64,000 nucleotides of DNA, taken from the NCBI GenBank assembly GCA_002633005.1, contig NMRA01000069.1, positions 634,233 to 698,232 of the forward strand. Reading direction: 5' to 3'. Of this stretch, positions 14,641 to 24,481 are shown in pieces. A model generated the notes under the pieces. It made no database searches, was not told the DNA's origin, and saw only the letters and a list, made by a program, of their open reading frames with translations. This stretch comes from Phoronis australis (lineage: Eukaryota; Phoronida; Phoronidae). The translations under genes and the position numbers were made by a program. Positions within the stretch are counted from its first letter, which is position 1. Each line of letters opens with the position of its first letter.

Positions 14641-14836
14641 AATGCCGGCCACAGACACGGAGAAGTTTCACGGCCTCATACTTGCTATTAACAGCATACT
14701 TTTCATTCTTCACTACCGCGAGCCACTTCGTAAGCATTTTGGGCTCTCGAACAAGTCGAAAAAACGATATACCTGCTTTCTTCGCAGCTTCATAGTTCGG
14801 ACAAACGGGAACCGGTGCACCGCAATATAGCGGCAT
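14516..14836 (-). pseudogene. THAP-type zinc-finger ORF of the Kolobok-like element
   Basis: The 106-residue frame encodes a THAP-like DNA-binding domain in about residues 1-75. The N-terminal cysteines are in CGAPVPVC, followed by NYE, the ISFF segment, a conserved tryptophan in MLTKWLAVV, and the closing CxxH in VCGRHF. Spacing between the first cysteines is longer than the usual C-x(2-4)-C, and comparison with 30440-30500 suggests a one-base insertion there, so the finger may not fold. In transposons THAP domains bind the element ends. No catalytic transposase region follows: the frame becomes serine-rich and ends inside the opposing ORF. I regard it as a remnant. Confidence 0.6.
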
Positions 14837-17170
14837 TCACTCTGCATATGAACCACTAGCGTCATTTCTCACCTTCCTCACAGGTTAACGCGACACCTCT
14901 TGGCAAGGTAAGGTCGACCGTATGCGAGGCGATGTGGATATAGACCGATTAAGACGGCAAAAAAGACTAAGTTAAATCTGGTGGCATTCTCCTTTAAGGA
15001 GTTAAAATATTTAATTTTGTAAAAAATTAGCTAAAATCGCATACTTGGCAATAAAGTCCAATCAACCTTCGAGGACGAATTAAACATACATGAGCCGAGG
15101 TGAGTGTATTTCATATTGTGAAGTATACATTGAAAGAAATTTGGTTAGGAAAGTAAAAAGATGCCCCAAAAAACTTGTAACTGAAGTGTAAAACATTTTA
15201 AATGCTTTTTTCTCATGAAAGTTGAACGGTAACACACTTCTCAATTCTGTTGTCAGTCGTATTAGTGGTACTGCAGGAACTTTTTGATGCACTGTAACCC
15301 GTCGTGACGTCGTGGTCCTGTATGGTCCCGTAAGGATGATAAACCTTATATTGATGATGTCAACCAATCCACTTTCTGTCAACTGCTTTGCATCTTTAGT
15401 GTCAATCTTCCAAAATAAAAGCAGGAACCAACTGAAAAAACTTATACTTCCTCTCTCATAAATTGCACGTTGTGGTCCTTGACGGGTGGCCTTTTCCAAA
15501 GGTGCTGTGTAACTTGCTAAAAGCGTATCTCACGCTTGCCCGTTTAGCAGAATTTGTTAGAAGTTTTCAAAATTTCCTACAGACTTTTGAGGGTTGGCGA
15601 TAATTATTTTGTTTCATAGAACTGGACGGGGAAAGTCGTTTTTAGTACATGTATGTGTAAGTAGGCCAAAACCGAGTTTGGTATCCTTTTAATGATAAAC
15701 AAAGCCCAGCTATTTAACAAATGACAAAGTCGCTCAAATAAAATACAACAATTTAGACTAAATGTAGTTCACTTCCGAGAAGGAATATAATACAGGCGAT
15801 CCGAACTGAGAGCCTATAGTGTATTTTATATTGACAAGATCTCCCAGTTATACAATTACCAACGCAATTTTTGAGAGACTGCACTGAAACCAGTAACTGT
15901 TGTGAAACCGTGTACTTGAATAAAGACGTATTCCTGAATTAGATTTTTCACTTCGCTTTTCCAAATAAAACAAGCGATCGATCATGTTTTGATGGCTCAA
16001 ATGAGTACACACATGTACTCAAAACCGGTAACTGCCAGGATACTGATTTACAGCTGGACGGTACCATATCTTTGGCCCTGGTGTCATTCGTGTTAGTGGT
16101 CCTTCTGCACTTTTGGTACACTGTAACTGCTCGCGACGTCAGGTGCCGTGGGTAAGTGGTACACTAGTCAGTCAAAGTCCACTAGTTCGACGACTTGCCA
16201 AGTCGCTAAAAATTGCACAATAAGAAGTGATCAACCTTATATGACCTGAATTGAAAACTTCAACTGAGAAAGAATGTGTACAGAGTTTATATGAAATTGA
16301 GGTATTCATGGGTCGCAAGGTTTGCAAGTCTAAAAATCCATAAATCTGAAGACTTATCCTCACAATTATGAAAACCCACCGAAGGTTATAAATTTGAACT
16401 TTCATGACACTAGGTCTCGAACAGTGATTTTGAGCAAAACGTTCAGGGATTTATTTACACACGGCTGCTTGAAACTAGTTCTTCGAAGAGCCTGTGCCTC
16501 TCAAAATGGTATCCAAACATGAAGTTGGGCGATTCACCGAGTTGCTGTAGTTGTTTACATGTTCGAAGTATGGTTTAGCTGCTTGGCTGTCGTTGACTTT
16601 GAATCGCTGGTTTCTGGCATCATAGACCTTCGGACTAGATTCGAACTAACTTGTTTTTTTCTTTTTGTCGGATTTGTGAACCTTCGGCCTTATAATGCCT
16701 TTTTATTCATTTGTGGTATTTTGAGAGATCGAATTTGTGAACCTTTGGAGTATCGAGCTGTACCCTATTTATACTAATATAGTATAACACGCAAGCAACG
16801 TTAGATTACATAAACCCCCTGTTAGATTATCTTCTTAATTTTCGTCTTCCACCTTTCTTCCGTCTTGGTTATCCGTGGGTCGCAGCTTGTTGTTTATATA
16901 TGGGTATGGCGTGCAAATAGACAAAACGTGCAGTAATGAAATTTACAGACAATCGGCAAATCAACTACTGTTTTCCACTTCACACTTTCGAGATTAATTG
17001 AAAAATCTACCAAGGCAGTTATCGATCACGGGAACCAATGTTCTGATCCATATGTTGGGGGTCATCCTGATGTGTTCCCGTTTTATGCATATCGGGATTC
17101 TACATATGTACGTGTCCGGGGTTCGGTATTTCTAGTTTCCATTGCATCGGACGGAGTTCTATGTGTCCTG

Positions 17171-17322
17171 GCGTGCGTTCAGTAGACGCTAGGACCTACG
17201 CTAGGACCTAGCTAAAACCTAGTCAAAGTCACGTGTTCTCATTTAAAATGCACGACAATTTCTCACGTAATCTCGCGAAGTCGTGCTCTTTAGCGAGGTC
17301 CTAGCGTTACTGAACGGGAGGC
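17171..17322 (+). mobile_element. MITE family A, copy 1
   Basis: This ~150-bp element has ends that are inverted repeats of the core TTCAGTAACGCTAGGACCT; the left copy has a two-base change (agtagacgct). The interior has 'caaagtcacgtgttctcatt' and 'cacgacaatntctcacg', shared with copies at 22089, 22337, 42069, 50117 and 58501. It is noncoding. Confidence 0.85.
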
Positions 17323-17338
17323 TGGTGTGGTAGCTGTG

Positions 17339-17468
17339 ATTGTCCCCCTGCAGAGAATGTCCTAGCTGCATGTATTTGAATGCCGGTGTACTGGCACGTT
17401 AATCAATGGATTAGCCAGATGCTTCATTCAAATTCACGCAAGCCGGACAATTTCTCCAGGGGGACAAT
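17339..17468. mobile_element. MITE family B with ATTGTCCCCCTG ends
   Basis: The left end is ATTGTCCCCCTGCAGAGAAT and the right end read in reverse is ATTGTCCCCCTGGAGAAATT, a TIR of about 23 bp with a few mismatches. It is 130 bp long, noncoding, and sits directly beside MITE A copy 1. Confidence 0.75.
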
Positions 17469-18015
17469 GGCTACTTTCACACCGAGTTCTATGTGTCATT
17501 GGTCAGTGCTCGATGAGCCAAGAAAATTAACATACCCAAGTTCGTCGTTTGCGACCTAGCCGAAATCTCGAAAACTAAAGGCGCATTTTCAAGTGAGCTA
17601 GCATTCTAAAATTCCATGGGGCATTGCTTTATCTGACAACGACCAGAATCCAATGCAACTAAGGAGAATAATTACATAAAAATAACACGTTACTTTATTA
17701 CTTGTTGAATTTATGCCCTAAATCAGGATCGAAAAGCACCTGACAACTGTCACGTGGGCCTAAATGGCAAGTGTTGCTAAAACTTGCACTCTCGTCCGCT
17801 TAGCGTCTGGACTATTGCGCTAAACACAGAGACACAAAAACCCGGACAGATAGGATCCGGAGTCCATAAAACGGGACGCATGTTAGGGCCCCAGTTAGTA
17901 TGTTAGTACAATTGTTAGCCGAGATTAGAAAGAGCGTTAAATTCAGCAAGTCAAATAACAAACGTCTAGTGCAAGCTAATGATAATACATTTGATAGATG
18001 AATAGATATATGCAT

Positions 18016-18016
<1 letters not shown>

Positions 18017-18083
<67 letters not shown>
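18017..18083. repeat. (AAT)n microsatellite
   Basis: This is an uninterrupted AAT run of about 22 repeats inside the last unit of the 1.85-kb array. Confidence 0.97.
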
Positions 18084-18494
18084 TCTATTAATATCACTTA
18101 TTGTACATCGTAGGCTTTGCTTACTCATACAGAAATACATAAATTCAAATGTATATTCAGAGTATTTACACGGACAGCAGTTCTTCTCTTAAGCCATAGT
18201 CTTCTCAGTGAATATCTATTTGAATAAATGTGCGTCATCACGACCCGAACACTAATGTATGAGTATAACCCAAAGCACAACTACTGTAAAATACAGCCGA
18301 CACTTAAAACATATACGTATTACAACTACACCAAACAGTTGCCACAGCTGGAGAACTGTAACAGCAATCAGTCAGACAAAACTGTAATTAATGACAGAAT
18401 TAAGTTACGCACCTGTATCTTCCTTCATGTATCGGGTAAGACACCATCTCCTCACGGTGCGCACTTTCAAGGAAATGGCCAAAATCTGTAACAG

Positions 18495-19451
18495 AAGGTC
18501 GACCCACTCAAAGGGAAACATTCAAGGGTCATGCTATTATTTCTCAGGAGGGGTTATTGCGCTTTCCAATGAACTACGAGCACACCAAGTAATCGAAGTG
18601 CAACAACCCTGTAACCACGTCATTACACAATCCAGATCAATAAACTCGCCTTTTAGAGATACTGAATACCAAAAGAGTGTTATCAATGGAAAATCGTGCC
18701 ACATGTCATCTTGGAGTGAATAAACGGGAGAGATCTTCGAGGGCATTGCATATGAATGGAAACTTTCAAAAACTAAACCGCATGGGGGCTGCGACGAAGT
18801 TAGATGCAGGTCGTCCGTCAGTCTTGATTCGTGAACAGAGATTTGTGGTCTCTCAAACGGATAGGTCGGTGATTTTTGTTTCCTGTCTGTCAGCTTTCGA
18901 TTCAGGAACTCGTATTGCCCGCCCTGATTAACGCGAACCCTACCGGTTATAGCATGAGAATATCCATAGTCAAAAGTGATATGTAAAGTGTTGCTATAAA
19001 TCTGTCTAAAAGTAAATTTGTACAACTGTATGCGCGAGTTTTCTATTTAACCTATTAAAACGAGTCTTAAAAGCAAAATTAACATCAACAGACGCACGTG
19101 TACAACCTGGGAAGCTCATTTATATTGAGAAACAAATTGTTGAAGGCACTGTATTCATATGTCTTCACACAGGTCATATGTTGGTCACATCATATGAAGA
19201 CGTGTCAAACAAGTAGATTGTTACTGTGGCACAATTAATTGTCTATGCAATTTACAAAAAAAAACAACTATCTAGTTTAACATTATGTAAAATGTGAGCA
19301 TTTGTTTCAATACTACATTTGTCCAAGGTTTCATTACAGAGCACGTGTCGGATCGAGTCTAGTACAGTCACTTGTCTTTGAAAGTTTATTATTGGAGTTC
19401 ATGGTAATTATTTAAAAACCTAATGACTTTGTAGAATGTATCCATTCTAGT
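18495..19451. other. Array edge and unassigned sequence
   Basis: The 1.85-kb array ends near 18494. The minus strand has a 162-codon open frame at 18537-19025, the longest unassigned frame in the window, but its protein (many scattered Cys, Ser and Trp, no recognised motif, no clear splice sites) matches no family I know. Overlapping plus-strand frames of 110 and 84 codons show that the stretch is simply poor in stop codons. I do not call a gene. Confidence 0.5.
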
Positions 19452-20110
19452 AATGACGATGGTATTCTTCTATGTCAAAATGTTTCCGATGTGAAAGTTT
19501 TGTGATATGCTGATGATATGGCTTTGTGTACTTAATCTCCACTTAAACTGCAAAAACTACTGTGTGCTTTAAGTAAGTTCGGCCAGGAATGGAGCGTGTC
19601 TGTAAATTTAGTGAAGACCACAGTTATGGTGTTTAGAAACGGAGGTCCCTTGAGAAATTGCGAGATGTGGTATTTTGGAGGTGAAAAACTCAAGTGATTT
19701 CCATGCCAGCTACAAGTATATTGGTGTTGTGTTCACGCCAAAGTTATTGTGGACTATGGCTGCTCAGACTCTGTCAGCCCAAGCCACGGAGGTATATTAC
19801 AGTCGACAAGTTACAAAGAAGCTGGACCATATTTCAACCACGTGTGGCTTTTGAGACATTTGATAAAATAATTTACCCCAGCTCATACTACACGTATGGA
19901 GCCGAAATATGGGGCTTACAAGAATACAACTGGTTAGAACAAGTGCAAATTAAATTTTGAAGGCGTGTATTGGGTGTAGCTAATTCATGCTGAAACAATG
20001 CTGCACTGAGCGCATGTCGGTGGTTGCCGTTATTTACTAATCACTATGTTGCCGTGATCACGTATTGGTTCAAACTTCTCAAAATACCTCCTCGCATGAC
20101 TTTGACCAAA
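19452..20110 (+). pseudogene. Decayed non-LTR retrotransposon reverse transcriptase (C-terminal half)
   Basis: Conceptual translation across frameshifts and stops gives the RT catalytic motif YADDMALC (about 19508-19535), then SKFGQEWSVSVNLVKTTVMV, the family-typical 'K..VMVFRNGG' stretch, YKYIGVVFTPK, a TYGAEIWG-like block near 19890-19915, and RRVLGVA near 19960. The order is that of the palm/thumb and C-terminal region of animal LINE RT (CR1/L2-type or a relative). Several in-frame stops (after VKVL, after ALCT, and near 19695) make it dead. Both ends are truncated. Confidence 0.8.
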
Positions 20111-20164
20111 ATGGTCGGCACTCCCGAAATTGAGCCACATCACTTGGACTTATACATGTACAGC

Positions 20165-20430
20165 CGATTTTATAAAGGTGGTTTAAAGTTAAACCTGGTT
20201 TAAACTGGACTTAGTCCAGGCTTAAAGATAATCTGCATTTCATAAAGGTGGCTTAACTTTTAGACCAGTGGTCTAGTAAAACCTGGTTTAACTCCTATTT
20301 AGACCTGGTCTAAGTCAGTTTTTATTTCACCAACGAAGTCTATATTCTTTAGATCTGTATTAAGCTCTTAAACCAGGTTTAACTTTAGACTTGATCAGAC
20401 CTACATGTAGGTTTAACTGTTAAATATAAC
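20165..20430. repeat. Region of reiterated AAACCTGGTTTA-type short palindromes
   Basis: Within ~260 bp the motifs 'ggtttaa', 'ttaaacc', 'aaacctggttta' and 'gacctggtctaa' occur about ten times in both orientations, mostly centred on the self-complementary core CCTGG/CCAGG. 'ttcataaaggtgg' also occurs twice (about 20169 and 20239). It looks like a MITE or internally repetitive element; no clear outer ends were found. Confidence 0.55.
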
Positions 20431-20551
20431 AGACTTGCATGATATAGGTGCAACTGAATGTGGCCGCGGTGTGTATTTACGACGCAGTTTTAGAGCAAAA
20501 ATGGAATATTTTCAATATTCAGTTTTACGACGACACAAGATCAAACGTAGC

Positions 20552-20706
20552 AGGGGCGGATCCACGACTTTTAAGGGGAGGGGGTCGGTCAAGGACTTTT
20601 TAAAAGGGGGGACCAAGTCAACAATTTGAAGATTATAGATTTGATCTCACTAAAATCAAGCAAAAATGGAGTCCGGACCCCTTCACCCCCTTGGATCCGC
20701 CTATGT
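20552..20706. mobile_element. Short MITE with GGCGGATCCA inverted ends
   Basis: The left end reads 'aggggcggatccacgac' and the right end 'ccttggatccgcctatg'. The shared terminal inverted repeat is GGCGGATCCA. The interior is purine-rich (ggggagggggtcgg) on the left and pyrimidine-rich (ccccttcaccccc) on the right, so the arms pair further, imperfectly. It is noncoding. Confidence 0.7.
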
Positions 20707-20709
20707 GTA

Positions 20710-22085
20710 GACCAGTTCGTGCTGGATAGTGTCCTGCGGATTCTTCAGAATACGACTGGTCGAGCAGGGCGTCATCGTCATAAGCAATACGGGTTTGACT
20801 GAAGACAGCATTTTCTGATTTTTCCGAGTTCCACCTCCATTGGTCTCCGATTTAATGCTGCCGGGAAGGGGTCTTGCACCCTCCTTTGGCAGCGAAAAAT
20901 AAACACTAAAATGGCACGGAAATAAGTTTGGGCAATTATGATATTACGGCTAATCGTGAGCATGTACTTTAATGTGTGTATACGTGTGTTGGTCACACAC
21001 ATTACATTTTTCCTCATGAGAAAAGCTTTTACGCCTTTTTCACAAATGTCTGCACTGATTCTACTAGTCTGTGTCATTGTATACCCACGTGATCAAGGTT
21101 TCATTGAAGCACTTCACTGACCTAGTTAACTCAAGGTACTTACAAGAAACCCACGTACAAATTTAAGCGAAAAGTGTCAGCTGGCTGAGATAGAGTTATT
21201 TGCTGTTATTAGCTTTGACTATACAGATATAAAATGATATTGAGAAATCACCAGATCAAGTCCTCGGGGGAACACCCTATTTTGAAGTTTGCACGGAAGT
21301 TACCTACAGATAGGTCTTTTTGGCCGAGTCCATTCTGTAAATGTCGGAATATCCTCCAGCTCAACTCCAAGCCAAACTAGAATAGTCGAATACCCCCCGG
21401 GTCGACTCCAACATCACTTTGTATTTTTCAATCGATAACCTTGGGTCGTGGGACTATCTATTATTTCGTGGGGTTAAAGGATATTTTTGACGCATGAAAT
21501 GCCGTTTCATTATTTTTATTGATCGTGCAATTACATCTTATCAAAGTTTTTAATTGTGAAATGAAATGCAAATGTATTCATTATGAAGAAGGCAGATTGG
21601 CGTCCATGATTTGTGTTTCGGCACACACTCACTGCTCCCCCTCCCTTGCTATACAACGACCAAGCCTGGTGAGCAAGGCGTTTTTATCGATTGAGAGCGG
21701 GAATTCCCGGGTTTTAGTTCTTATAAACGCTTGCTAGTCCAAACATTGCCGTTTGCACACAGTAAGCTTCCAGACATCGGGAACAAGGCAGTGCGTCAGA
21801 AAAAAAATGAAACCAGAAGAAGAGTTGATGCAGCTTCACCAGCCATGTCGTGTTCTCAGGTTTGAACGTATTGATTGTGTTGTGACCTTTCAGTATCCAT
21901 GATGCTTTGGTTCAGTAGTATTAGCGATTGAAATATTTGAACAAGTATACGGTGAGTGATTGTTACAGAATAATCTGATTGCCGGCAAATGAGTAAATCA
22001 AAAGTGAAGAGACGACGTACTCTACACAGATATAGAACTATACTCGGGTAGAGTTCAGAAGCTGTCTCGTGGCAAAAAAAATATA
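20710..22085. other. No recognisable gene
   Basis: Only short, unsupported open frames are present. A near-repeated pair, 'gaatatcctccagctcaactccaa' (21350 region) and 'gaataccccccgggtcgactccaa' (21388 region), suggests a tiny decayed tandem repeat. Confidence 0.5.
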
Positions 22086-22088
22086 AAA

Positions 22089-22203
22089 AATCTAGCCAAA
22101 ATCTCATGTTCTCATTTAAAATACACGACAATATCTCAAGTCGTCTCAACAATTCTTGCAAGGTCCTGGCGTAGGTCCTAACGTTAGTGAACTCAGGGTG
22201 GGA
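22089..22203 (+). mobile_element. MITE family A, copy 2 (5'-truncated)
   Basis: It contains 'tctagccaaaatctcatgtt', 'ctcatttaaaatacacgaca' and the right-end version 'ggtcctaacgttagtgaac'. The left TIR is missing. Confidence 0.75.
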
Positions 22204-22336
22204 CATACATGTATGACACTGAAATCATATTGCTCTAACCGCAAAAGTTGCAGAAGTGCTAGTGTAAACGCGATTTCCTACCTTAGTATTTGACACCAGG
22301 GGCTTCATGACGTAAGGCTAATGGTTTCTCAGTCCT

Positions 22337-22478
22337 GCCTCCCTTTCAGTAACGCTAGGACCTCGCTAAAAAGCAAGACTTAGTGAGATTACATGAGATA
22401 TTGCCGTGTAAATTAAATGAGAACACGTGACTTTGACTAGGTTTTAATTAGGTATTAGCGTCTACTCAACGCACGCCT
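22337..22478 (-). mobile_element. MITE family A, copy 3 (inverted)
   Basis: Reading left to right it begins 'gcctccctttcagtaacgc' and ends 'tctactcaacgcacgcc', the reverse complement of the family. Both ends are retained. Copy 2 lies ~130 bp away in the opposite orientation, giving an inverted pair. Confidence 0.85.
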
Positions 22479-22866
22479 GGTCAACTTGTTCCGGTGCACC
22501 AGAACAAGTCCCGTTTTGTAGGCAACGGAGATTACGCAGGATCAAATCCGAGGTGACACGCGCGTGTGTGCTTTTTGAAAATTTGTCAGTTTCTCGCCAT
22601 TAGCTTAGCATTATTAGCACAACTTGTATATAGAACAATTGCACACGATTGCGGTGTTTGTTCCAATTTTACTGCGTTCCTATATGCAGCAATGAACTCA
22701 TGTACACTTGTAATTGAGCTAAATGTCCCTCTGGTTTAGATAACTAAAAACAAAAACCTTTCTCACCTTTTACACGTACCCTGATCGGTTTTGTATTTGT
22801 TATCAGCAACAACTTTGACTCAAGATACTCCTTCAGATTTTATTGCGAAGCTGAAAAAGGCACGAG

Positions 22867-23236
22867 CACGCATTGATTGCGACTTGAATTTTCGTCTCAT
22901 TTCATTTGGCAACAATTCAAGATGGATAAGCGTGGCATAGCATTTATAGACCAAAGCGCTTCAGTAAGAATTCCAGATTGAAAGTATATACGCATTGCTT
23001 GCGACTTGCATTATCAGCTCATTTATTTGGCAACAGTTCAAGATCGAATAAGCATGGCATAGTTTTTATACACTAAAGTGCGTCAGTAAGAATTCCAAAT
23101 TGACAGCATATACGCATTGCTTGCGACTTGCATTGTCAGCTCATATATTTGGCAACAGTTCAAGATCGAATAAACATGGATGGCATAGTTTTTATACACT
23201 AAAGTGCGTCAGTAAGAATTCCACATTGACAGTTTA
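22867..23236 (+). repeat. Three tandem copies of a ~121-bp unit upstream of the APOL-like exon
   Basis: The units start at about 22867, 22990 and 23111, each opening with 'acgcattgnttgcgacttg' and closing with 'cagtaagaattccanattga'. Units 2 and 3 are nearly identical, with a 4-bp 'atgg' duplication in unit 3; unit 1 is more diverged. They stop about 60 bp before the probable splice acceptor of the APOL-like exon. Whether they are intronic or promoter sequence is unknown. Confidence 0.9.
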
Positions 23237-23323
23237 ACAGCTGCGAATTGGCCCTTTAAATATTCACGCTAACAACATGCAGATCTCCATTTTTGCAGAT
23301 GGAGCAAGAATGCGTTTTGCAAC

Positions 23324-24109
23324 ATGACACATGACCAAATCAGATGTCTGGCACAAGAAACTGGAAAAGAAATGGTTGCAACACGACTTCAGATCATCCA
23401 AACGCTCAGACAAATGGTGAACGAAGTGGAAGCAATACACAGAGACGTACATATAGCAAAGGCTGCAGGGGCTTCTGTGTCCATAATCGGGGGAGGACTT
23501 TCAGTTGGGGGCTTCATAGCCTCTTTTTTCACTTTTGGAGCTGCTGGAGTTGTGGCGATAGTCGGCGCAGCTATAGCTGGATCAGGAGGGGTGACCACCT
23601 TCGGAGCATCTATTGGTGACATTGTTCAAAACAAGAGGTACAAAAAGAAACAAATGCAACTGTTCCAAAAAGATAAACTTCTAGTGGATCAGCTGTTGGA
23701 GTTGATCTCCTTACTTCCGGAAAACAACAATCCAGGTATTAAGGAGACCTCAGAAAATGAGACGTGCAATATTGAGAACGTGCTCTCAAGCGTCAAAGGA
23801 ACTGCCATTGTTGGTAAGTCTGTGGCAGATGTTGCTAAGACGGCTGTCACCCTAGCTACCGAGGTGGGGGATGACGTCGCGGCCACCATATTCAGAGCAT
23901 CAGGTCAAGTGACTCGTGGACTTCACATTGCCGGCGGGGTTTTCAGCATTATTGTACTACCCCTCGATATCTACACGCTAGTGACGTCCGCGAAATCCCT
24001 TGCAAAGAAGGAAGGGCCAGCGTTGGCTCAAGCACTGAAGGCTTTGGCTGATGATCTGGAGGATAACTTGTTTGAAATTGAAAACAAGCTTCGTGTACAT
24101 GGGATCTGA
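23324..24109 (+). CDS. Apolipoprotein L-like protein (probable terminal exon)
   Basis: The intact 261-residue frame matches the apolipoprotein L family. Residues 16-45 form an amphipathic helix with the family-like VNEVEAIHR stretch. Residues 49-98 are a long glycine/alanine-rich hydrophobic hairpin (SIIGGGLSVGGFIASFF, then AGVVAIVGAAIAGSGG), then a basic KRYKKKQ turn, a linker around 130-150, a second weakly hydrophobic region at 155-185, and a hydrophobic segment at 203-220 before a charged C-terminal helix. APOL proteins are membrane- and lipid-associated and in vertebrates act in lipid handling, innate defence and cell death; the role here is unknown. The frame stays open upstream to a strong 3' splice site (pyrimidine tract and AG at 23297-23298), entering in phase, so a 5' exon may add residues. 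If 23299 ATG were used instead, it would open an 11-codon frame overlapping this start. ATTAAA near 24129 is a possible polyadenylation signal. Confidence 0.85.
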   Translation: MTHDQIRCLAQETGKEMVATRLQIIQTLRQMVNEVEAIHRDVHIAKAAGASVSIIGGGLSVGGFIASFFTFGAAGVVAIVGAAIAGSGGVTTFGASIGDIVQNKRYKKKQMQLFQKDKLLVDQLLELISLLPENNNPGIKETSENETCNIENVLSSVKGTAIVGKSVADVAKTAVTLATEVGDDVAATIFRASGQVTRGLHIAGGVFSIIVLPLDIYTLVTSAKSLAKKEGPALAQALKALADDLEDNLFEIENKLRVHGI

Positions 24110-24400
24110 AAATAACAATACTGGTTGAATTAAAAGTGATCTAATCCTATAAACTAAGTTTCCAAACGGTCTTCTTCGCAAACTATTTGATAGTGGAGTC
24201 TCTTCAAAGTTTTCAGGACGCGTTATTTTGATCTTAAAAGTCGATAGTTGTTGACAGATTTAGTCGAGAGTCACATGCTCTCCCTCCATGTTTAAATATA
24301 TGAACTTGTGTTTATCTACTGTATATATACTATTTCCAAGCTTGTTCGATACAAAGTGCTTCCATTTCCGTGTTAAGATATCGTATACATAATATACAAG

Positions 24401-24410
24401 TGCGTGTGTA

Positions 24411-24479
<69 letters not shown>
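24401..24479. repeat. (GT)n microsatellite
   Basis: This is a nearly pure GT run with two GC interruptions at its left end. It explains the poly-His/Thr open frame on the minus strand. It lies ~290 bp downstream of the APOL-like stop codon. Confidence 0.97.

Positions 24480-24481
<2 letters not shown>

Larger units (their letters stand above)
13327..14993 (-). mobile_element. Kolobok-like DNA transposon with TTAA target duplication, copy 1
   Basis: The left end is TTAA (13323-13326) followed by AGGAGCATGCCACC. The right end is GGTGGCATTCTCCT followed by TTAA (14994-14997). The two ends form a 14-bp TIR with one mismatch, flanked by identical TTAA. TTAA duplication plus an internal THAP zinc-finger ORF fits the Kolobok superfamily; piggyBac also uses TTAA but is not THAP-linked. 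At 1.67 kb there is no room for a full transposase, so this is a deleted derivative. It lies inside the 1.85-kb array and is the reverse complement of the element at 30277-32625 over most of its length. Confidence 0.75.
17055..17880. mobile_element. Long-TIR element interrupting the array (element F), carrying two MITEs
   Basis: Array sequence stops near 17050 and resumes near 17882. The inserted segment starts with 'tcccgttttatgcatatcgg' (17085 region) and, read from the other end on the minus strand, starts with 'gtcccgttttatggactccgg' followed by 'gatcctatctgtccggg'. This gives an imperfect inverted repeat of about 45-50 bp. No coding region is recognised, so it is a non-autonomous TIR element. 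Two smaller elements (17171-17322 and 17339-17468) lie within it. Confidence 0.6.
1..18494 (+). repeat. Degenerate head-to-tail array of a ~1.85-kb repeat unit
   Basis: The same ordered landmarks recur many times in one orientation. The 'gtatcgagct' block lies near 12, 1850, 4890, 6730, 7100, 8430, 9470, 12060 and 16750. The 'gcaagcgaatggt' block lies near 365, 2358, 7601, 9951, 12561 and 17976. The 'cttcatgtatcgggtaag' block lies near 610, 2500, 3710, 10200, 12765 and 18425. The 'ctcgcgacgtca' block lies near 1205, 3180, 4270 and 16130. The most complete unit (about 1-1832) gives the ~1.85-kb period; other units have large internal deletions or partial duplications. Many small open frames occur here, but none is conserved between units, so I treat the array as noncoding. 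It continues past the left edge. The sense strand of any ancestral element is unknown. Confidence 0.85.

Noticed and set aside
17998-18192. Frame with a long isoleucine run
   Set aside because: It is the AAT microsatellite read in one frame.
22867-23236. CRISPR-like array
   Set aside because: The units are contiguous tandem copies without spacers, in an animal genome.
23389-23622. 77-codon minus-strand frame inside the APOL-like exon
   Set aside because: It is an antisense shadow of the Gly/Ala-rich coding sequence.
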